DNA of 64,000 nt from Spartobacteria bacterium LR76 (GCA_003054655.1 QAYZ01000013.1:434001-498000); one strand, 5' to 3'. Shown: positions 41,362 through 50,148, counted from the first letter of the stretch. Notes: a model not told the origin generated them from the letters alone. Made by a program: numbers and translations.

Positions 41362-44300
41362 TTACCTTTCGATCAGGACAGAACGCACCTGGTACGGAGT
41401 GAAAGACTGTTCATCCCCCTCCGCTCCCGTCGCCTGACCGTACATGTCCGCCTCGCGGCTTTTCGCCCCATCGGCCAAAGCCAGCACCTGAGCGCCACGT
41501 CGACCGAGGGTTTCATGCAAACGAAGCACCCAGCCCTTTTCCAGCGGTTCCGCCCAGGCAGGAACGGCGGAGGAAAGCCCTTTGCAACCATTGAAACCCG
41601 CCGACACCGCGCCGCCCTGATAGGCGACACACGGCGTGAAAAGCACATCGGCCAGAGCCGCAGGCTGCTCGTGCGTCGGCAGATCGGGCGCATACCGGGT
41701 CAGCGCCACGTCGATCGTCTGGCGCCCCATATCGGAGTAATCCGGGCGGTCCGGCGTCGGGCGGATCTGCGGATGGTGCGAAGCCTCCGTGACCAGCGCG
41801 CTGCGCAGCAGGCTCACGCCCACCGTCCCCTCGCGGGTGGTGAATCCGTATTTCGACTCGGTGAGCACCGCGAGCCCCTCGCTCTGCGCGTCGTCGGCCA
41901 CCACCATCCAACGGCTGGCGGGAACCTCCCATAGCGCTTCCTCGCGAGGATAGCCGGGCCACTGGCCGCGCAGTACGCTGCCAAAAGGCGCACCGTACCG
42001 GGCCTCGCGTCCGTTGTATTGACTGACAAAGATCGCCTTGAGCCAGTACATCGGGTCATTCCAGTCCACCACGTACCTGATGCGCAGGGCCGGTTCGCCG
42101 GCTTGTACGGAGTAAATCACCGTGATGGCGCTGGAACCCGCAATCTCATACGAGAAGGCAACCGATGCCACGAGACCGTCGATCGTGATCTCCGGCTGGC
42201 CCACGAGCCGCGCTTCGTTGCCGACGACGATGCTGCCGCGGTCGACATCCCAGGCCTCAAAGTCTGCCGGATGGTCGGGATACGCGACCAGTTTGTGCGC
42301 GGTCACATCGACCTTGCGCCCGTCGACGTGGAGCGACTCCAGCGACCCCTCGGAGGAAAACTTCGCCGCGACACGATCACTCGTGATCGAGGCCGGAGAG
42401 GCTGAAGGCGCGCTGGCGGCACGAAGCGGCAGGGAGGCCAGCGGAGCGCCACTGAGCGGAGCCAGTTCGTAGCACTTGTCGCCATCGATCCAGGTGCGGG
42501 AGAGAGGCAGCGGGTTGAACCAGGCAGGCGAGGATTCGCCATCGGCATTCAGCGCAGCCAGGGTCTCGCCATAGGCCTTGTCGGCAAGCTGCCTAAGCTC
42601 GGGAATCGCCTCGGCGTACACCTCCCAGATCGAGCTGCCCGGGATGTAGTCGTGAAAATGGGAAAAGCTCGCGCGTTTCCAGTAGTGCAAATCAATCGGC
42701 CCCAGCCCTCGCACGACATGCGCCGCCTCGAGCGTCTGCAAAGCCCTTTCCAGCCGGCGGAACTGATATTTCAGCTCCCCATGCGTGGTGAAAACACCCC
42801 GGTGCAACTCCAGCAGCAACTCGCCCTTCACCACGGGCAGATCGGCCTTCACCTCACGCTGCCTTTCAAAGAACGGCTCGATGTTGCCCCACTCGACCTG
42901 AGGCATGCCTGCGAGATTCGCCACGCGCCGGGCGCGCTCGATCATGGTCTCGGTCGGCCCTCCGCCGCCGTCCCCGTAACCAGTCGGGATCAGCACCTCC
43001 GGATGCACGGCCGACTGCTGGTGATGCAGCATGTCCTCGCGCAGCCGCTTCACGTCGACCCATTCGTTGTAGTCATGGATCAGGACGATGTGCGCGGTGA
43101 TCGAAGAATCATCGAGCCCCTGCCAGACAAAGCTCGTGTGCGGGAACCGGTTGATCGAGCTCCACGAGAGTTTCGTGGTGAAAAAGCTCTTCACGCCGAG
43201 ACCCTTGAGCAACTGCGGCATCGCACCGCTGTAGCCAAAGACATCCGGGAGCCAGAAGACCTCGCTCGGAGATCCCTTGAGCGCGCGAAACTCCTCCTGC
43301 CCGATGCGCAGACAGCGCAGGATGGCTTCGCCGCAGGGCATCTGGGTGTCTCCCTCGACGTAGGCAGCTCCGACCGCGTCCCACCTCCGGGCCTTGATCA
43401 GCCCCTTCACGCAATCCAGCAGCTCGGGAGAGCGGCGGCCAACCGCCTCGTAGCTGGCCGGCTGGGAATAGCCAAAACGGAACTCCGGGTACGTCTCCAG
43501 CAGCCGAGTCTGGGTCGACCACGAGTGCACGGCCTTGAATTCCCCCACCCGCTCCGGCCAGAGCCAGACGAGATCGATATGCGCGTGGCCGGTGAGCACC
43601 ACCTTGCCCGCGTCGACGGAACCCGGAAACTCCGCATACACCTTGCGCATCTCCCCGGCCATGGCGTCGAGTCCCTCATGATCCAGCACGTCCACGGCAC
43701 GGTCGAGACGCTCAAAAAGGCGGCGAAGCAGCCTGCTGGCACGGAACGCCGGAGCCGAGTACCGCACCGGGCTGGTGAGCGGCTTGGTCAGCCCGAGCGC
43801 GGCAGGCTGATTTTCAAAGAACTCCGTCTCCATGAGCTCCAGCATCACCTTGAGATCATGGAAAACCGCCCAGGCGGCGTCATTGCGCGACTCCAGCTTG
43901 GGCGCAACAAACAGGCTCCCCTCCTGGTTGAGATGCGCTGCCTCTCCGGTGAGCCACACTCCGCTGCGAATGCAGACCGACTCGATCCAAAACTCCCGCG
44001 TACCGACCGGCAGAGGAATCCGCTGATGCGCAATATCGAGACCGGAATAGGGCACGCCATCGATGTAGGCGGTTGCCTCGGCCTGATCCTGCCAGTTGAA
44101 GTAAATCGTTTCGTTCGTGGCAACCTCTGGCAGCGTCACCCGGAACCAGCTCTGCGCGTACTTCGGCCCCCAATGGAAACTCCCCTTGGGCACCGGTCGG
44201 AAATCCCCGGGCTGAACCTCCTTGACCGTACGAAAGGTCAGCGAGGGTTGCGTCTGCTCAATCCGGCATTCACCGGGAAGATCGCGCCAGATCTGCTTTT

Positions 44301-44367
44301 CGACGCGGCGAACGGCTTCGCCGACCCTGGCCGGCACCAACTGGGAGAGAAATGTCTTGGGTAACAC
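41362..44367 (-). CDS. GH38 alpha-mannosidase
   Basis: 1001 residues from a GTG at 44367; no nearby ATG is better. An N-terminal beta domain (FHWGPKYAQSWFRVTLPE) precedes the catalytic part: Zn-binding HAHIDLVWLWPE (His and Asp ligands), nucleophile Asp in VFWLPDVFGYSGAMPQ, and the later HDYNEWVD; then the mannosidase middle and C-terminal beta domains. Retaining alpha-mannosidase acting on oligosaccharides; no signal peptide, so cytoplasmic. It lies 58 bases downstream of a GntR/LacI-type regulator gene on the same strand, with a candidate operator in between. Confidence 0.93.
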   Translation of the reverse strand: MLPKTFLSQLVPARVGEAVRRVEKQIWRDLPGECRIEQTQPSLTFRTVKEVQPGDFRPVPKGSFHWGPKYAQSWFRVTLPEVATNETIYFNWQDQAEATAYIDGVPYSGLDIAHQRIPLPVGTREFWIESVCIRSGVWLTGEAAHLNQEGSLFVAPKLESRNDAAWAVFHDLKVMLELMETEFFENQPAALGLTKPLTSPVRYSAPAFRASRLLRRLFERLDRAVDVLDHEGLDAMAGEMRKVYAEFPGSVDAGKVVLTGHAHIDLVWLWPERVGEFKAVHSWSTQTRLLETYPEFRFGYSQPASYEAVGRRSPELLDCVKGLIKARRWDAVGAAYVEGDTQMPCGEAILRCLRIGQEEFRALKGSPSEVFWLPDVFGYSGAMPQLLKGLGVKSFFTTKLSWSSINRFPHTSFVWQGLDDSSITAHIVLIHDYNEWVDVKRLREDMLHHQQSAVHPEVLIPTGYGDGGGGPTETMIERARRVANLAGMPQVEWGNIEPFFERQREVKADLPVVKGELLLELHRGVFTTHGELKYQFRRLERALQTLEAAHVVRGLGPIDLHYWKRASFSHFHDYIPGSSIWEVYAEAIPELRQLADKAYGETLAALNADGESSPAWFNPLPLSRTWIDGDKCYELAPLSGAPLASLPLRAASAPSASPASITSDRVAAKFSSEGSLESLHVDGRKVDVTAHKLVAYPDHPADFEAWDVDRGSIVVGNEARLVGQPEITIDGLVASVAFSYEIAGSSAITVIYSVQAGEPALRIRYVVDWNDPMYWLKAIFVSQYNGREARYGAPFGSVLRGQWPGYPREEALWEVPASRWMVVADDAQSEGLAVLTESKYGFTTREGTVGVSLLRSALVTEASHHPQIRPTPDRPDYSDMGRQTIDVALTRYAPDLPTHEQPAALADVLFTPCVAYQGGAVSAGFNGCKGLSSAVPAWAEPLEKGWVLRLHETLGRRGAQVLALADGAKSREADMYGQATGAEGDEQSFTPYQVRSVLIER

Positions 44368-44381
44368 GGGAGTTGTTTTGT

Positions 44382-44413
44382 TACCATTTTCGGTATTTTA
44401 ACTCCTCTGTCAA
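44382..44413 (-). promoter_or_regulatory. Possible promoter/operator before the GH38 gene
   Basis: On the minus strand a TTGACA (44408-44413) is followed by an AT-rich stretch and by TACCGAAAATGGTA (44382-44395), an imperfect palindrome with TACC/GGTA arms. No good -10 is positioned at 17 bases, so this is only suggestive of separate control of the mannosidase by the upstream regulator. Confidence 0.3.
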
Positions 44414-44425
44414 CGGGAATCCCGT

Positions 44426-45487
44426 CTATTGCTTCGAAGGACCGGTGGATTCGCCGATGAATAGTCGCGCCTCGCGCGGCTCGACCAGAGAGGGGGTCTT
44501 CCACTCAGTCAGCCCGGCCATCCAGTCGACCGCCTTTTGCACGTATCTCTGCCGGTCGGGCATTTGCAGCGAGGTAAGGGAGGGAACGAGGTAGGGACCC
44601 ATCCCCTCATCATTGATGACACAGACCGACACATCTTTTCCGATGCGCAGGCCCATCTCATACAGGGCTCGCATGGTGCCAATCGCCGCCTGCAAGGTGA
44701 TGCAGAGGACCGCCCCGCTGTGCAGCCAACCCGCACGGACGCGCTCGCCGACCACGCGAAAGGCCTGGTCGAGAGTCGCCCCATCCTCCACGGAACACAG
44801 CTCCCCATCGATCCCGTGACGGTCAACATACGTCCGCCATGCTGCGATACGGGACGAGATCACCGGATTGCCCTCCTGCACATTGATGCAACTGATCCTG
44901 CGATGCCCCAGTTGGCGAAGATGATCGAGCAGCTTCGATATCGATCCGCTCGGAAACACGATCACCGAGCGCAGACCGAGCGAAGAGCAATCCTGATCCA
45001 ACCCCACCACCCGCGTATCGGTTTCCTGGATGCGTTTCATCAGACGCGGGGTCACCTCATTACTCGAATGCAGCAAAAGAAAGACCCCATCATAGCGCGC
45101 CAGGGCCGCACTGATCCGCGCATCGTCTTCGTGCTCATAAACCACGGAGCGCACCGTGAGACCACGCTTCTCCGCTGCGGCGTAGACACCGGCCCGCCAG
45201 AGAGCCGTCTCCCGATCGACCGAGGATCCCCGGTGCAGGAATGCGATTACCTTGCGCCGACCGCCATCGCCATCACCGTCTGGGAGTTGCAGCCGACCGC
45301 TTTCCGAACGCAGCAAGCTGCCCTCCGCCAGCAATAGCGTGATGGCCTTGCGCACGGTCGGGCGGCTCAGCCCCAGCTCCTCCGCAAGTTGGCGCTCGCC
45401 CGGCAGGCGGCTGGTGTAATCTCCGTGAAGCAGACGCTGGCGGATCAACTCGAGCGCCAGGCGCGATTCAGTGTCGGGACGGGCCAT
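44426..45487 (-). CDS. GntR-type HTH / LacI-type sensor transcriptional regulator
   Basis: 353 residues from the ATG at 45487 (an in-frame start at 45526 adds 13). GntR winged helix: ALELIRQRLLHGDYTSRLPGERQLAEELGLSRPTVRKAITLLLAEG. C-terminal LacI-like sensor: KVIAFLHRGSS, RYDGVFLLLHSSNEVTP, LRQLGHRRISCINVQ, GKDVSVCVINDEGMGPYL and SLQMPDRQRYVQKAVDWM. Same chimera type as the regulator at 18874-19971 but a different sequence. Most likely represses the mannosidase gene downstream. Confidence 0.87.
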   Translation of the reverse strand: MARPDTESRLALELIRQRLLHGDYTSRLPGERQLAEELGLSRPTVRKAITLLLAEGSLLRSESGRLQLPDGDGDGGRRKVIAFLHRGSSVDRETALWRAGVYAAAEKRGLTVRSVVYEHEDDARISAALARYDGVFLLLHSSNEVTPRLMKRIQETDTRVVGLDQDCSSLGLRSVIVFPSGSISKLLDHLRQLGHRRISCINVQEGNPVISSRIAAWRTYVDRHGIDGELCSVEDGATLDQAFRVVGERVRAGWLHSGAVLCITLQAAIGTMRALYEMGLRIGKDVSVCVINDEGMGPYLVPSLTSLQMPDRQRYVQKAVDWMAGLTEWKTPSLVEPREARLFIGESTGPSKQ

Positions 45488-45555
45488 GAGCCGGAGATTA
45501 TTGGGGCATCCCATGCCGGGAGGCAAGAGTCCCGCAAAATCAAAGCTTCACCCGG

Positions 45556-45744
45556 TCATCTGCGCGGCCTGCGTCCCGGGACGCTGTCGCTGTAGTTTTC
45601 CCAGAGCCAGAGCTGCACTCTCCATGTTTCTTCCATCACATCCCACACCCGCCGGGCCAGACCGATGATGCGCGTGTATCTCATGCTGCCCATGGTTCCA
45701 GAAAGACGAGAGGCCCGGCAGAGACACCCCAGCGGATTCTTCAT
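45556..45744 (-). CDS. Possible small protein (62 residues), doubtful
   Basis: Reads MKNPLGCLCRASRLSG, then RIIGLARRVWDVMEETWRVQ, and ends DSVPGRRPRR. The middle is an amphipathic-looking, Trp-rich helix, which is somewhat more protein-like than the other short frames here. No homologue is recognised and there is no clear ribosome-binding site, so it may be chance. Confidence 0.22.
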   Translation of the reverse strand: MKNPLGCLCRASRLSGTMGSMRYTRIIGLARRVWDVMEETWRVQLWLWENYSDSVPGRRPRR

Positions 45745-45775
45745 CGATACAGAAGGCTCTCAGCGAAACTGTGCC

Positions 45776-45794
45776 GGTTGGTTTTTCTCCAACC
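45776..45794 (+). promoter_or_regulatory. Candidate MocR operator/promoter
   Basis: GGTTGGTTTTTCTCCAACC is a 6-bp inverted repeat with a 7-base centre, followed by a TATTGG -10-like box at 45803 and by ATAGC/GCTAT arms at the start codon. Position 31 bases before the MocR gene fits autoregulation, as is common for this class. Confidence 0.35.
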
Positions 45795-45824
45795 TGTTTC
45801 TGTATTGGTCGATAGCCATGCGCT

Positions 45825-47279
45825 ATGGTTCTGCGCATGGCTTTGCGTGAACAGTTTGCCTACGAGCGGGTGGAGTCCCGGCTCGAGGCCCTGATCTCCG
45901 GCGGCGCGCTGGGGCCCGGCGATCGCATTCCCTCGGTGCGGGAACTGTGCCGCATGGAGCGGATCAGCCCGGCCACAGCCATCCAGGCTCTCACCAACCT
46001 GGAGGCCCGCTCCCTCATTTTTGCCCGGCCGCGCTCGGGATTTTATGTACACTCCCGCCCGCATCTGCCGCTGCCCACCCCCGCGCATGCGGTCCCCCGC
46101 CCGCAACGGCCGAAGGTCTCCGAGCACGTTGCCCAGGTGTTCCGCGATTTTGACAATCCCCGCACCATCGCACTCGGCGCGGGCATTCCTCATCCCAGCC
46201 TTTTGCCGACGGCGGAGGTCGCGCGATGCGTCAGCCGGGCGGCCCGCCAATATGCCACGGAGTTTGGCCGCTATGGCTCCCGCGAGACCGACCTCGGCCT
46301 GCGCAAGGAAATCGCTCTCCGGCTTTCCCTTGCAGGCTGCACCATGTCCCCGGATGAGATCGTCATCACCACAGGCTGCATGGATGCGCTTAATCTCGCC
46401 GTGCGTGCAGTGGCCAATCCCGGCGACACCGTGCTCGTCGAATCACCAACCTTCTTCGGCATCCTCCAGATGCTCGAGAGTCTCGGGATGAAAGTGATCA
46501 GCGTGCCATCCACCTGCGACCGGGGGCTGGACATCGCCGCCTTCGAGCGGGCGCTCTCGCGCTACCGGATCGCGACCTGCATCCTTATCCCGAGCTTTGG
46601 CAATCCGCACGGGGCCAGTCTCGACGACGAGCGCCGCCAGAAGGTGGTCGACCTCGCCGCCCGCCACGGCATCCCGATCATCGAGGATGACATTTACGCC
46701 GAGCTCGGTTTCGACAATTCCCGTCACCGCCCTCTGAGAACCTTCGGCAACTCGGGGGACAACCTTCTGTGCGGGTCCTTGTCAAAAACCCTGTCGCCCG
46801 GGCTGCGCATCGGCTGGGTCGCGGGCGGCCGGTATGCCGAGGATGTCCACCGGCTCAAGCTGGTCTCCAGCATCACCACCCCGCAGGTCACAGCCCGGGC
46901 CGCAGCCGACTACCTCCGCTCCGGCGGCTTCGACCGCCATCTGCGCGGCCTCCGCAAGATGCTGGAAACCCAGATGTGCCGCATCTCCGCCGCCATCGCC
47001 CGCTCGTTCCCGCAGGGCACCGCCTTGAGCCGTCCCGGCGGCGGGTATTTCCTGTGGGTGGAACTGCCTGAGCGTGTCGACTCGCTGCGTCTCCGCGACG
47101 CCGCATCGCATCACGGCATCAGCATCTGTCCGGGTCCGATCTTTTCCCACACAGGGGAGTTTTCCCATTTTATCCGAGTCAACTGCGCCATCGAATGGTC
47201 TCCCGCCGTGGAAACCGCCTTGCAGACTCTCGGCCAGCTCGCTCATGAGCAAAATGACTCCCCTCCGAAAAAATCCTGA
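45825..47279 (+). CDS. MocR-type regulator: GntR HTH fused to PLP aminotransferase-like domain
   Basis: 484 residues (480 if the ATG at 45837 is used). GntR winged helix at the N-terminus (RVESRLEALISGGALGPGDRIPSVRELCRMERISPATAIQALTNLEARSLI), then a fold-type I aminotransferase domain: IVITTGCMDALNLAVRA, PSFGNPHG, IIEDDIYAELGF and the PLP Lys in CGSLSKTLSPGLRIGWV. MocR proteins use PLP as an effector-sensing cofactor and commonly control amino acid or vitamin B6 genes. The next gene starts 10 bases downstream and may be the target. Confidence 0.9.
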   Translation: MVLRMALREQFAYERVESRLEALISGGALGPGDRIPSVRELCRMERISPATAIQALTNLEARSLIFARPRSGFYVHSRPHLPLPTPAHAVPRPQRPKVSEHVAQVFRDFDNPRTIALGAGIPHPSLLPTAEVARCVSRAARQYATEFGRYGSRETDLGLRKEIALRLSLAGCTMSPDEIVITTGCMDALNLAVRAVANPGDTVLVESPTFFGILQMLESLGMKVISVPSTCDRGLDIAAFERALSRYRIATCILIPSFGNPHGASLDDERRQKVVDLAARHGIPIIEDDIYAELGFDNSRHRPLRTFGNSGDNLLCGSLSKTLSPGLRIGWVAGGRYAEDVHRLKLVSSITTPQVTARAAADYLRSGGFDRHLRGLRKMLETQMCRISAAIARSFPQGTALSRPGGGYFLWVELPERVDSLRLRDAASHHGISICPGPIFSHTGEFSHFIRVNCAIEWSPAVETALQTLGQLAHEQNDSPPKKS

Positions 47280-47289
47280 TCCGCACCCC

Positions 47290-47967
47290 ATGGAAATCAC
47301 CTGCCTGCAACATGTCGCCTTTGAGGCACCCGCCGGGATGGAAATCTGGCTGGCCGGCAAGGGTGTCGCTCTGCGTAAATTTCTCGTTTCCGAACAAGAA
47401 TTACCCGATCCCCCGGCCTGTCATGCCGTCATCGTGATGGGCGGCCCGATGAACATCTACCAGCATCGAGACCACCCATGGCTGGTGAAAGAGAAACGCT
47501 TCCTTCGCGAATGCGTGGATCGCGGCATCCCTGTCCTCGGCGTATGCCTCGGCGCACAACTGCTCGCTGATGCGCTCGGCGCTCGAGTTTTCCAGAATGC
47601 CCAGCGCGAGATCGGCTGGTTCCCTGTCGAGCCAACAGACGAGATCCGCCAGATGTTTCCGACTCTGGCCGGAAATCCCACCGTCCTCCATTGGCACGGC
47701 GATACGTTTGAACTGCCCAACGGCGCAATCCGTGTCGCCCGGAGCGAAGCCTGCGCCGAACAGGGATTCTACATCCCCGGCACCTGTCTCGGCCTGCAAT
47801 TTCACGTCGAATCAACGCCAGATTCCGTGCGCAGCCTGCTCACGCATTGCTCCGACGAGCTGGTCGCGGCTCCCTATGTGCAAAGCGCCGCGGAGATCGA
47901 GGCTGGACTTGCCAGAGCCCGGTTCACGCCATGGGAGCCTCTCTTCGAGGACATCCTGCGAATCTAG
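47290..47967 (+). CDS. Type 1 glutamine amidotransferase-like protein
   Basis: 225 residues from ATG 47290, starting at the recognisable MEITCLQHVAFEAPAG; longer frames overlap the MocR gene. The class I GATase triad is visible: Cys in PVLGVCLGAQLLADALG, and His and Glu in GLQFHVESTPDSVRS. It resembles stand-alone GATase proteins (GuaA N-domain-like) that hydrolyse gamma-glutamyl bonds or transfer amide nitrogen. It probably forms an operon with the MocR regulator. The substrate is not known. Stops overlap the pseudopilin gene on the other strand. Confidence 0.85.
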   Translation: MEITCLQHVAFEAPAGMEIWLAGKGVALRKFLVSEQELPDPPACHAVIVMGGPMNIYQHRDHPWLVKEKRFLRECVDRGIPVLGVCLGAQLLADALGARVFQNAQREIGWFPVEPTDEIRQMFPTLAGNPTVLHWHGDTFELPNGAIRVARSEACAEQGFYIPGTCLGLQFHVESTPDSVRSLLTHCSDELVAAPYVQSAAEIEAGLARARFTPWEPLFEDILRI

Positions 47968-48728
47968 CCGCCGGGCAGCCAGGGACGCTCTCCCCGATCG
48001 AGCATGCCTTTAACCTCCGCCGCCTCCATGGTCTGCACATGACCGTCGGCAAAAAGGTAATTGGCTGATCCATTGAGCCTCGAACCGATGCGCTCGCCAG
48101 TGCGATGCCGGTCAACAGCGACATCCGTCGTCAGCGCCGGCCAGGTCGTCCAGTTCGCACAGTGCGCGTGATCCCAGGTCCGGCTGACCGGGCGGTTGCT
48201 GATAAAGGCCAGCATGAGCCGCGAGGGATGCGGGAGGTTTTGAAAACGTCCGTAGACCTCGGAATCAAATACCATGTCGTTCAGGAGATAGCTCGTCGCA
48301 TTCATCTGAAGGATCTGCCGCTGGCGCGATCTCTCATCCGCCGGACACACCCGCACCTCATCGACATTATCCAGATAGTCGGCCAGCAGGTAGATCCAGC
48401 TATACTCGATCGAGCTCAGCCACTTCCCGTTGATCTTGAGGCGGGAATCTCCCGTACTATGGGAGGTCACAGGCAATACACCATCGTGGTCCCCGGCATA
48501 CAGCAGGATGGCCTGGCCGATCTGGCGCAGGTTGGAGGCGCACCTGGCGCGATTCGCCGCCATGGCGCCCGATGATATGACGGGTACGGCGAGGCAAAAC
48601 AGGATCGCCACTACACCGACAACCGTGAGTAACTCCACCAAAGTGAAGCCCCCGACGAGCCGCCTCGCCCGTGAGCCGGAAACCGGCCCGCACACGATGT
48701 GCGGACCGGCCTCTCCACTGTGGATCAA
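47964..48728 (-). CDS. Prepilin-leader (type II pseudopilin-like) protein
   Basis: 254 residues from a TTG at 48728 that overlaps the stop of the upstream PEP-CTERM gene as TTGA; no ATG is available before the leader. The long leader ends RLVGG, then FTLVELLTVVGVVAILFCLAV with Glu at +5, NRARCASNLRQIGQAILLYAGDHDGVLP, and a C-terminal GSANYLFADGHVQTM motif. Same family as the protein at 12546. Coupling to the PEP-CTERM protein suggests the two act together at the cell surface. Function unknown. Confidence 0.78.
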   Translation of the reverse strand: MIHSGEAGPHIVCGPVSGSRARRLVGGFTLVELLTVVGVVAILFCLAVPVISSGAMAANRARCASNLRQIGQAILLYAGDHDGVLPVTSHSTGDSRLKINGKWLSSIEYSWIYLLADYLDNVDEVRVCPADERSRQRQILQMNATSYLLNDMVFDSEVYGRFQNLPHPSRLMLAFISNRPVSRTWDHAHCANWTTWPALTTDVAVDRHRTGERIGSRLNGSANYLFADGHVQTMEAAEVKGMLDRGERPWLPGG

Positions 48729-49483
48729 CTTACCGGCAGCACCCGCCGCCGATAAACCGCCATTCCGATCAGCAAGGCCACGCCGAGCAATACCCAGGTC
48801 CCCGGCTCGGGCACGGCCTGAAATTCATAGGTCCCGGACCCGCTGACATCGACGGGCGATTCGCCACCGATGTAGGTTCCGGTCCAGGTGAAGGTCACCG
48901 AGTAAGTCCCAGCCTCGGAGAACCACCAGTCGAGATGCTGATGTCCTCCCACGCCGAAGTCCCACGCGTTGCTGTTCTGCGTCTTTGATGCATCACTGGA
49001 GAACCAGACAAACGTGCCGACATTTGCAATCGTCTGAGAGACCGCAATCGATCCCGGTCCGGTCCACGCGGTCAGGGTCAGTGTGATGCTTCCATCCAGC
49101 CACTCGGAATCCGAACCCACCTCCTCAAGCCCAAATCCCACATTCGGGGGATAGGCCGCATTTCCCGTGCGATAGACCTGCGTTCCCGTGGAAACCCCGA
49201 GCGCCGAGGCCACGGCTGAGGACGAAACCGCCGCCTGCGTGCCGAGTTGGGCGGCCAGAGCGTCAGGCGCGAACTCTTCCTCTTCCGTCAAAGCCACGCC
49301 ATCAACCACCGCGCCTGAGCCAATATGCCAGTGCGCTCCAAACTCCGTCTCGCCCGGCGTGTATTCAACGCCAAGGTCTCCATGACCAGAGGTGTAGATA
49401 GCTTGGGCTTGAGACACTCCAGCGGAGAGAATCATTCCGGCTCCAACGAGACCGGACAACAGGGGCAGCTTGTATTTTTTCAT
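48725..49483 (-). CDS. PEP-CTERM-anchored choice-of-anchor M-like, His-rich surface protein
   Basis: 252 residues from the ATG at 49483, which is followed directly by a signal peptide (LLSGLVGAGMILSAGVSQAQA). The body has YTSGHGDLGVEY at the start, an AHWHIG pair, and HQHLDWWFSEAGTYSVTFTWTG, the layout of choice-of-anchor M / surface-anchored repeat domains that in Actinobacteria lie beside metal ABC transporters. H34, H51, H53, H181 and H183 could form a metal site. The C-terminus is VPEPGTW, a hydrophobic helix and YRRR, a PEP-CTERM signal. Next to Fur/Zur and CobW genes, a zinc-scavenging role is a reasonable inference. Confidence 0.72.
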   Translation of the reverse strand: MKKYKLPLLSGLVGAGMILSAGVSQAQAIYTSGHGDLGVEYTPGETEFGAHWHIGSGAVVDGVALTEEEEFAPDALAAQLGTQAAVSSSAVASALGVSTGTQVYRTGNAAYPPNVGFGLEEVGSDSEWLDGSITLTLTAWTGPGSIAVSQTIANVGTFVWFSSDASKTQNSNAWDFGVGGHQHLDWWFSEAGTYSVTFTWTGTYIGGESPVDVSGSGTYEFQAVPEPGTWVLLGVALLIGMAVYRRRVLPVS

Positions 49484-49526
49484 GAGATTGCGGGTTATTT
49501 GATAACTCGTTCTCACTTCTTCTTAA

Positions 49527-49559
49527 TTTGATAATTGATTGTCAATATTCATTATCAAA
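49527..49559. promoter_or_regulatory. Fur/Zur-type box upstream of the His-rich PEP-CTERM gene
   Basis: TTTGATAAT and ATTATCAAA form a 9-bp inverted repeat with a 15-base centre that itself contains TTGTCAAT. TGATAAT/ATTATCA half sites are the hallmark of Fur-superfamily operators. It is 44-76 bases upstream of the PEP-CTERM start, a normal repressor position. Confidence 0.55.
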
Positions 49560-49705
49560 TTCCCTCGAAGGAAATCTCTCCGCACCTCGACTCCCGGCGT
49601 CACAGAAGGTCTGGAGAGCACAGGATGGCTCACGAGAAAAGTGCACGGCTTTGCGGGTGCCGAAGCGCGATGCTCGCCGTCAACTGCAGCCGAACCGCCG
49701 GAGGC

Positions 49706-50083
49706 CTACGCCTTGCCCGCACAGCTCTCGCAATCGCCGTAGATGACGATTTCGTGCCGCTTCATGCGAAATCCATCCGGAAGCAAGCCGGAGATGCCGC
49801 GCAGGCAGCCCGCGAGATCAAAAAGCCGCTGGCAGCTCTCGCAAAGGAAGAAATGATGATGGCTGCGCGAAGCCGCTTCATAGTGAGGCTGCACACCCGG
49901 GATGTCGATGTGCCGCACCTGGCCTTCCGAGATCATCTGCTTGAGCGCACGATACACCGTGGCGATGCCGATGCTCTCCACGGACTTCCCCGCCTCCTCG
50001 CAAATGTCCATGGGCGTAAGCGGTCGATCCGAGGATACGATCACTTGCCAGATAGCGTCGCGCTGGCGGGTTTTGTAGGCCAT
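49706..50083 (-). CDS. Fur-family metalloregulator, probably Zur
   Basis: 125 residues. Winged helix RQRDAIWQVIVSSDRPLTPMDICEEA with SIGIATVYRALKQM as recognition part; the dimer domain has HHHFFLCESCQRLFDL and a C-terminal GDCESC, giving two CxxC pairs for the structural zinc. The HHHF stretch is the regulatory metal region. It is divergent from a CobW GTPase gene across a long palindrome, and near a Fur-box-controlled surface protein; that context argues for a zinc rather than an iron regulator. Confidence 0.85.
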   Translation of the reverse strand: MAYKTRQRDAIWQVIVSSDRPLTPMDICEEAGKSVESIGIATVYRALKQMISEGQVRHIDIPGVQPHYEAASRSHHHFFLCESCQRLFDLAGCLRGISGLLPDGFRMKRHEIVIYGDCESCAGKA

Positions 50084-50108
50084 GCCGGAATTTCTGTTGA
50101 CGGCAAAT

Positions 50109-50148
50109 GAGAGTCAAGTATCAGTTTTAAATCTGATATTTCGCTCTC
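50109..50148. promoter_or_regulatory. Long palindromic operator between the zur-like and cobW-like genes
   Basis: Nested inverted repeat: GAGAG, 5 bases, TATCAG, 8 bases (TTTTAAAT), CTGATA, 5 bases, CTCTC. It is in the middle of the 96-base divergent gap, so a bound dimer could repress both directions. Confidence 0.6.

Larger units (their letters stand above)
45488..45824. other. 337-base intergenic region
   Basis: Gap between the regulator and the divergent MocR gene. It contains a small minus-strand ORF (45556-45744, listed separately) and the candidate MocR operator and promoter near its right end. I see no RNA gene, repeat or mobile element in it. Confidence 0.6.

Noticed and set aside
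42652-44364. A 570-codon open frame on the plus strand
   Set aside because: Mirror of the GH38 mannosidase reading frame; no domain and biased composition.
50109-50148. Intrinsic terminator between the Fur-family and CobW genes
   Set aside because: The palindrome has wide AT-rich spacers, no T-run, and lies between two divergent starts, so an operator is the better reading.
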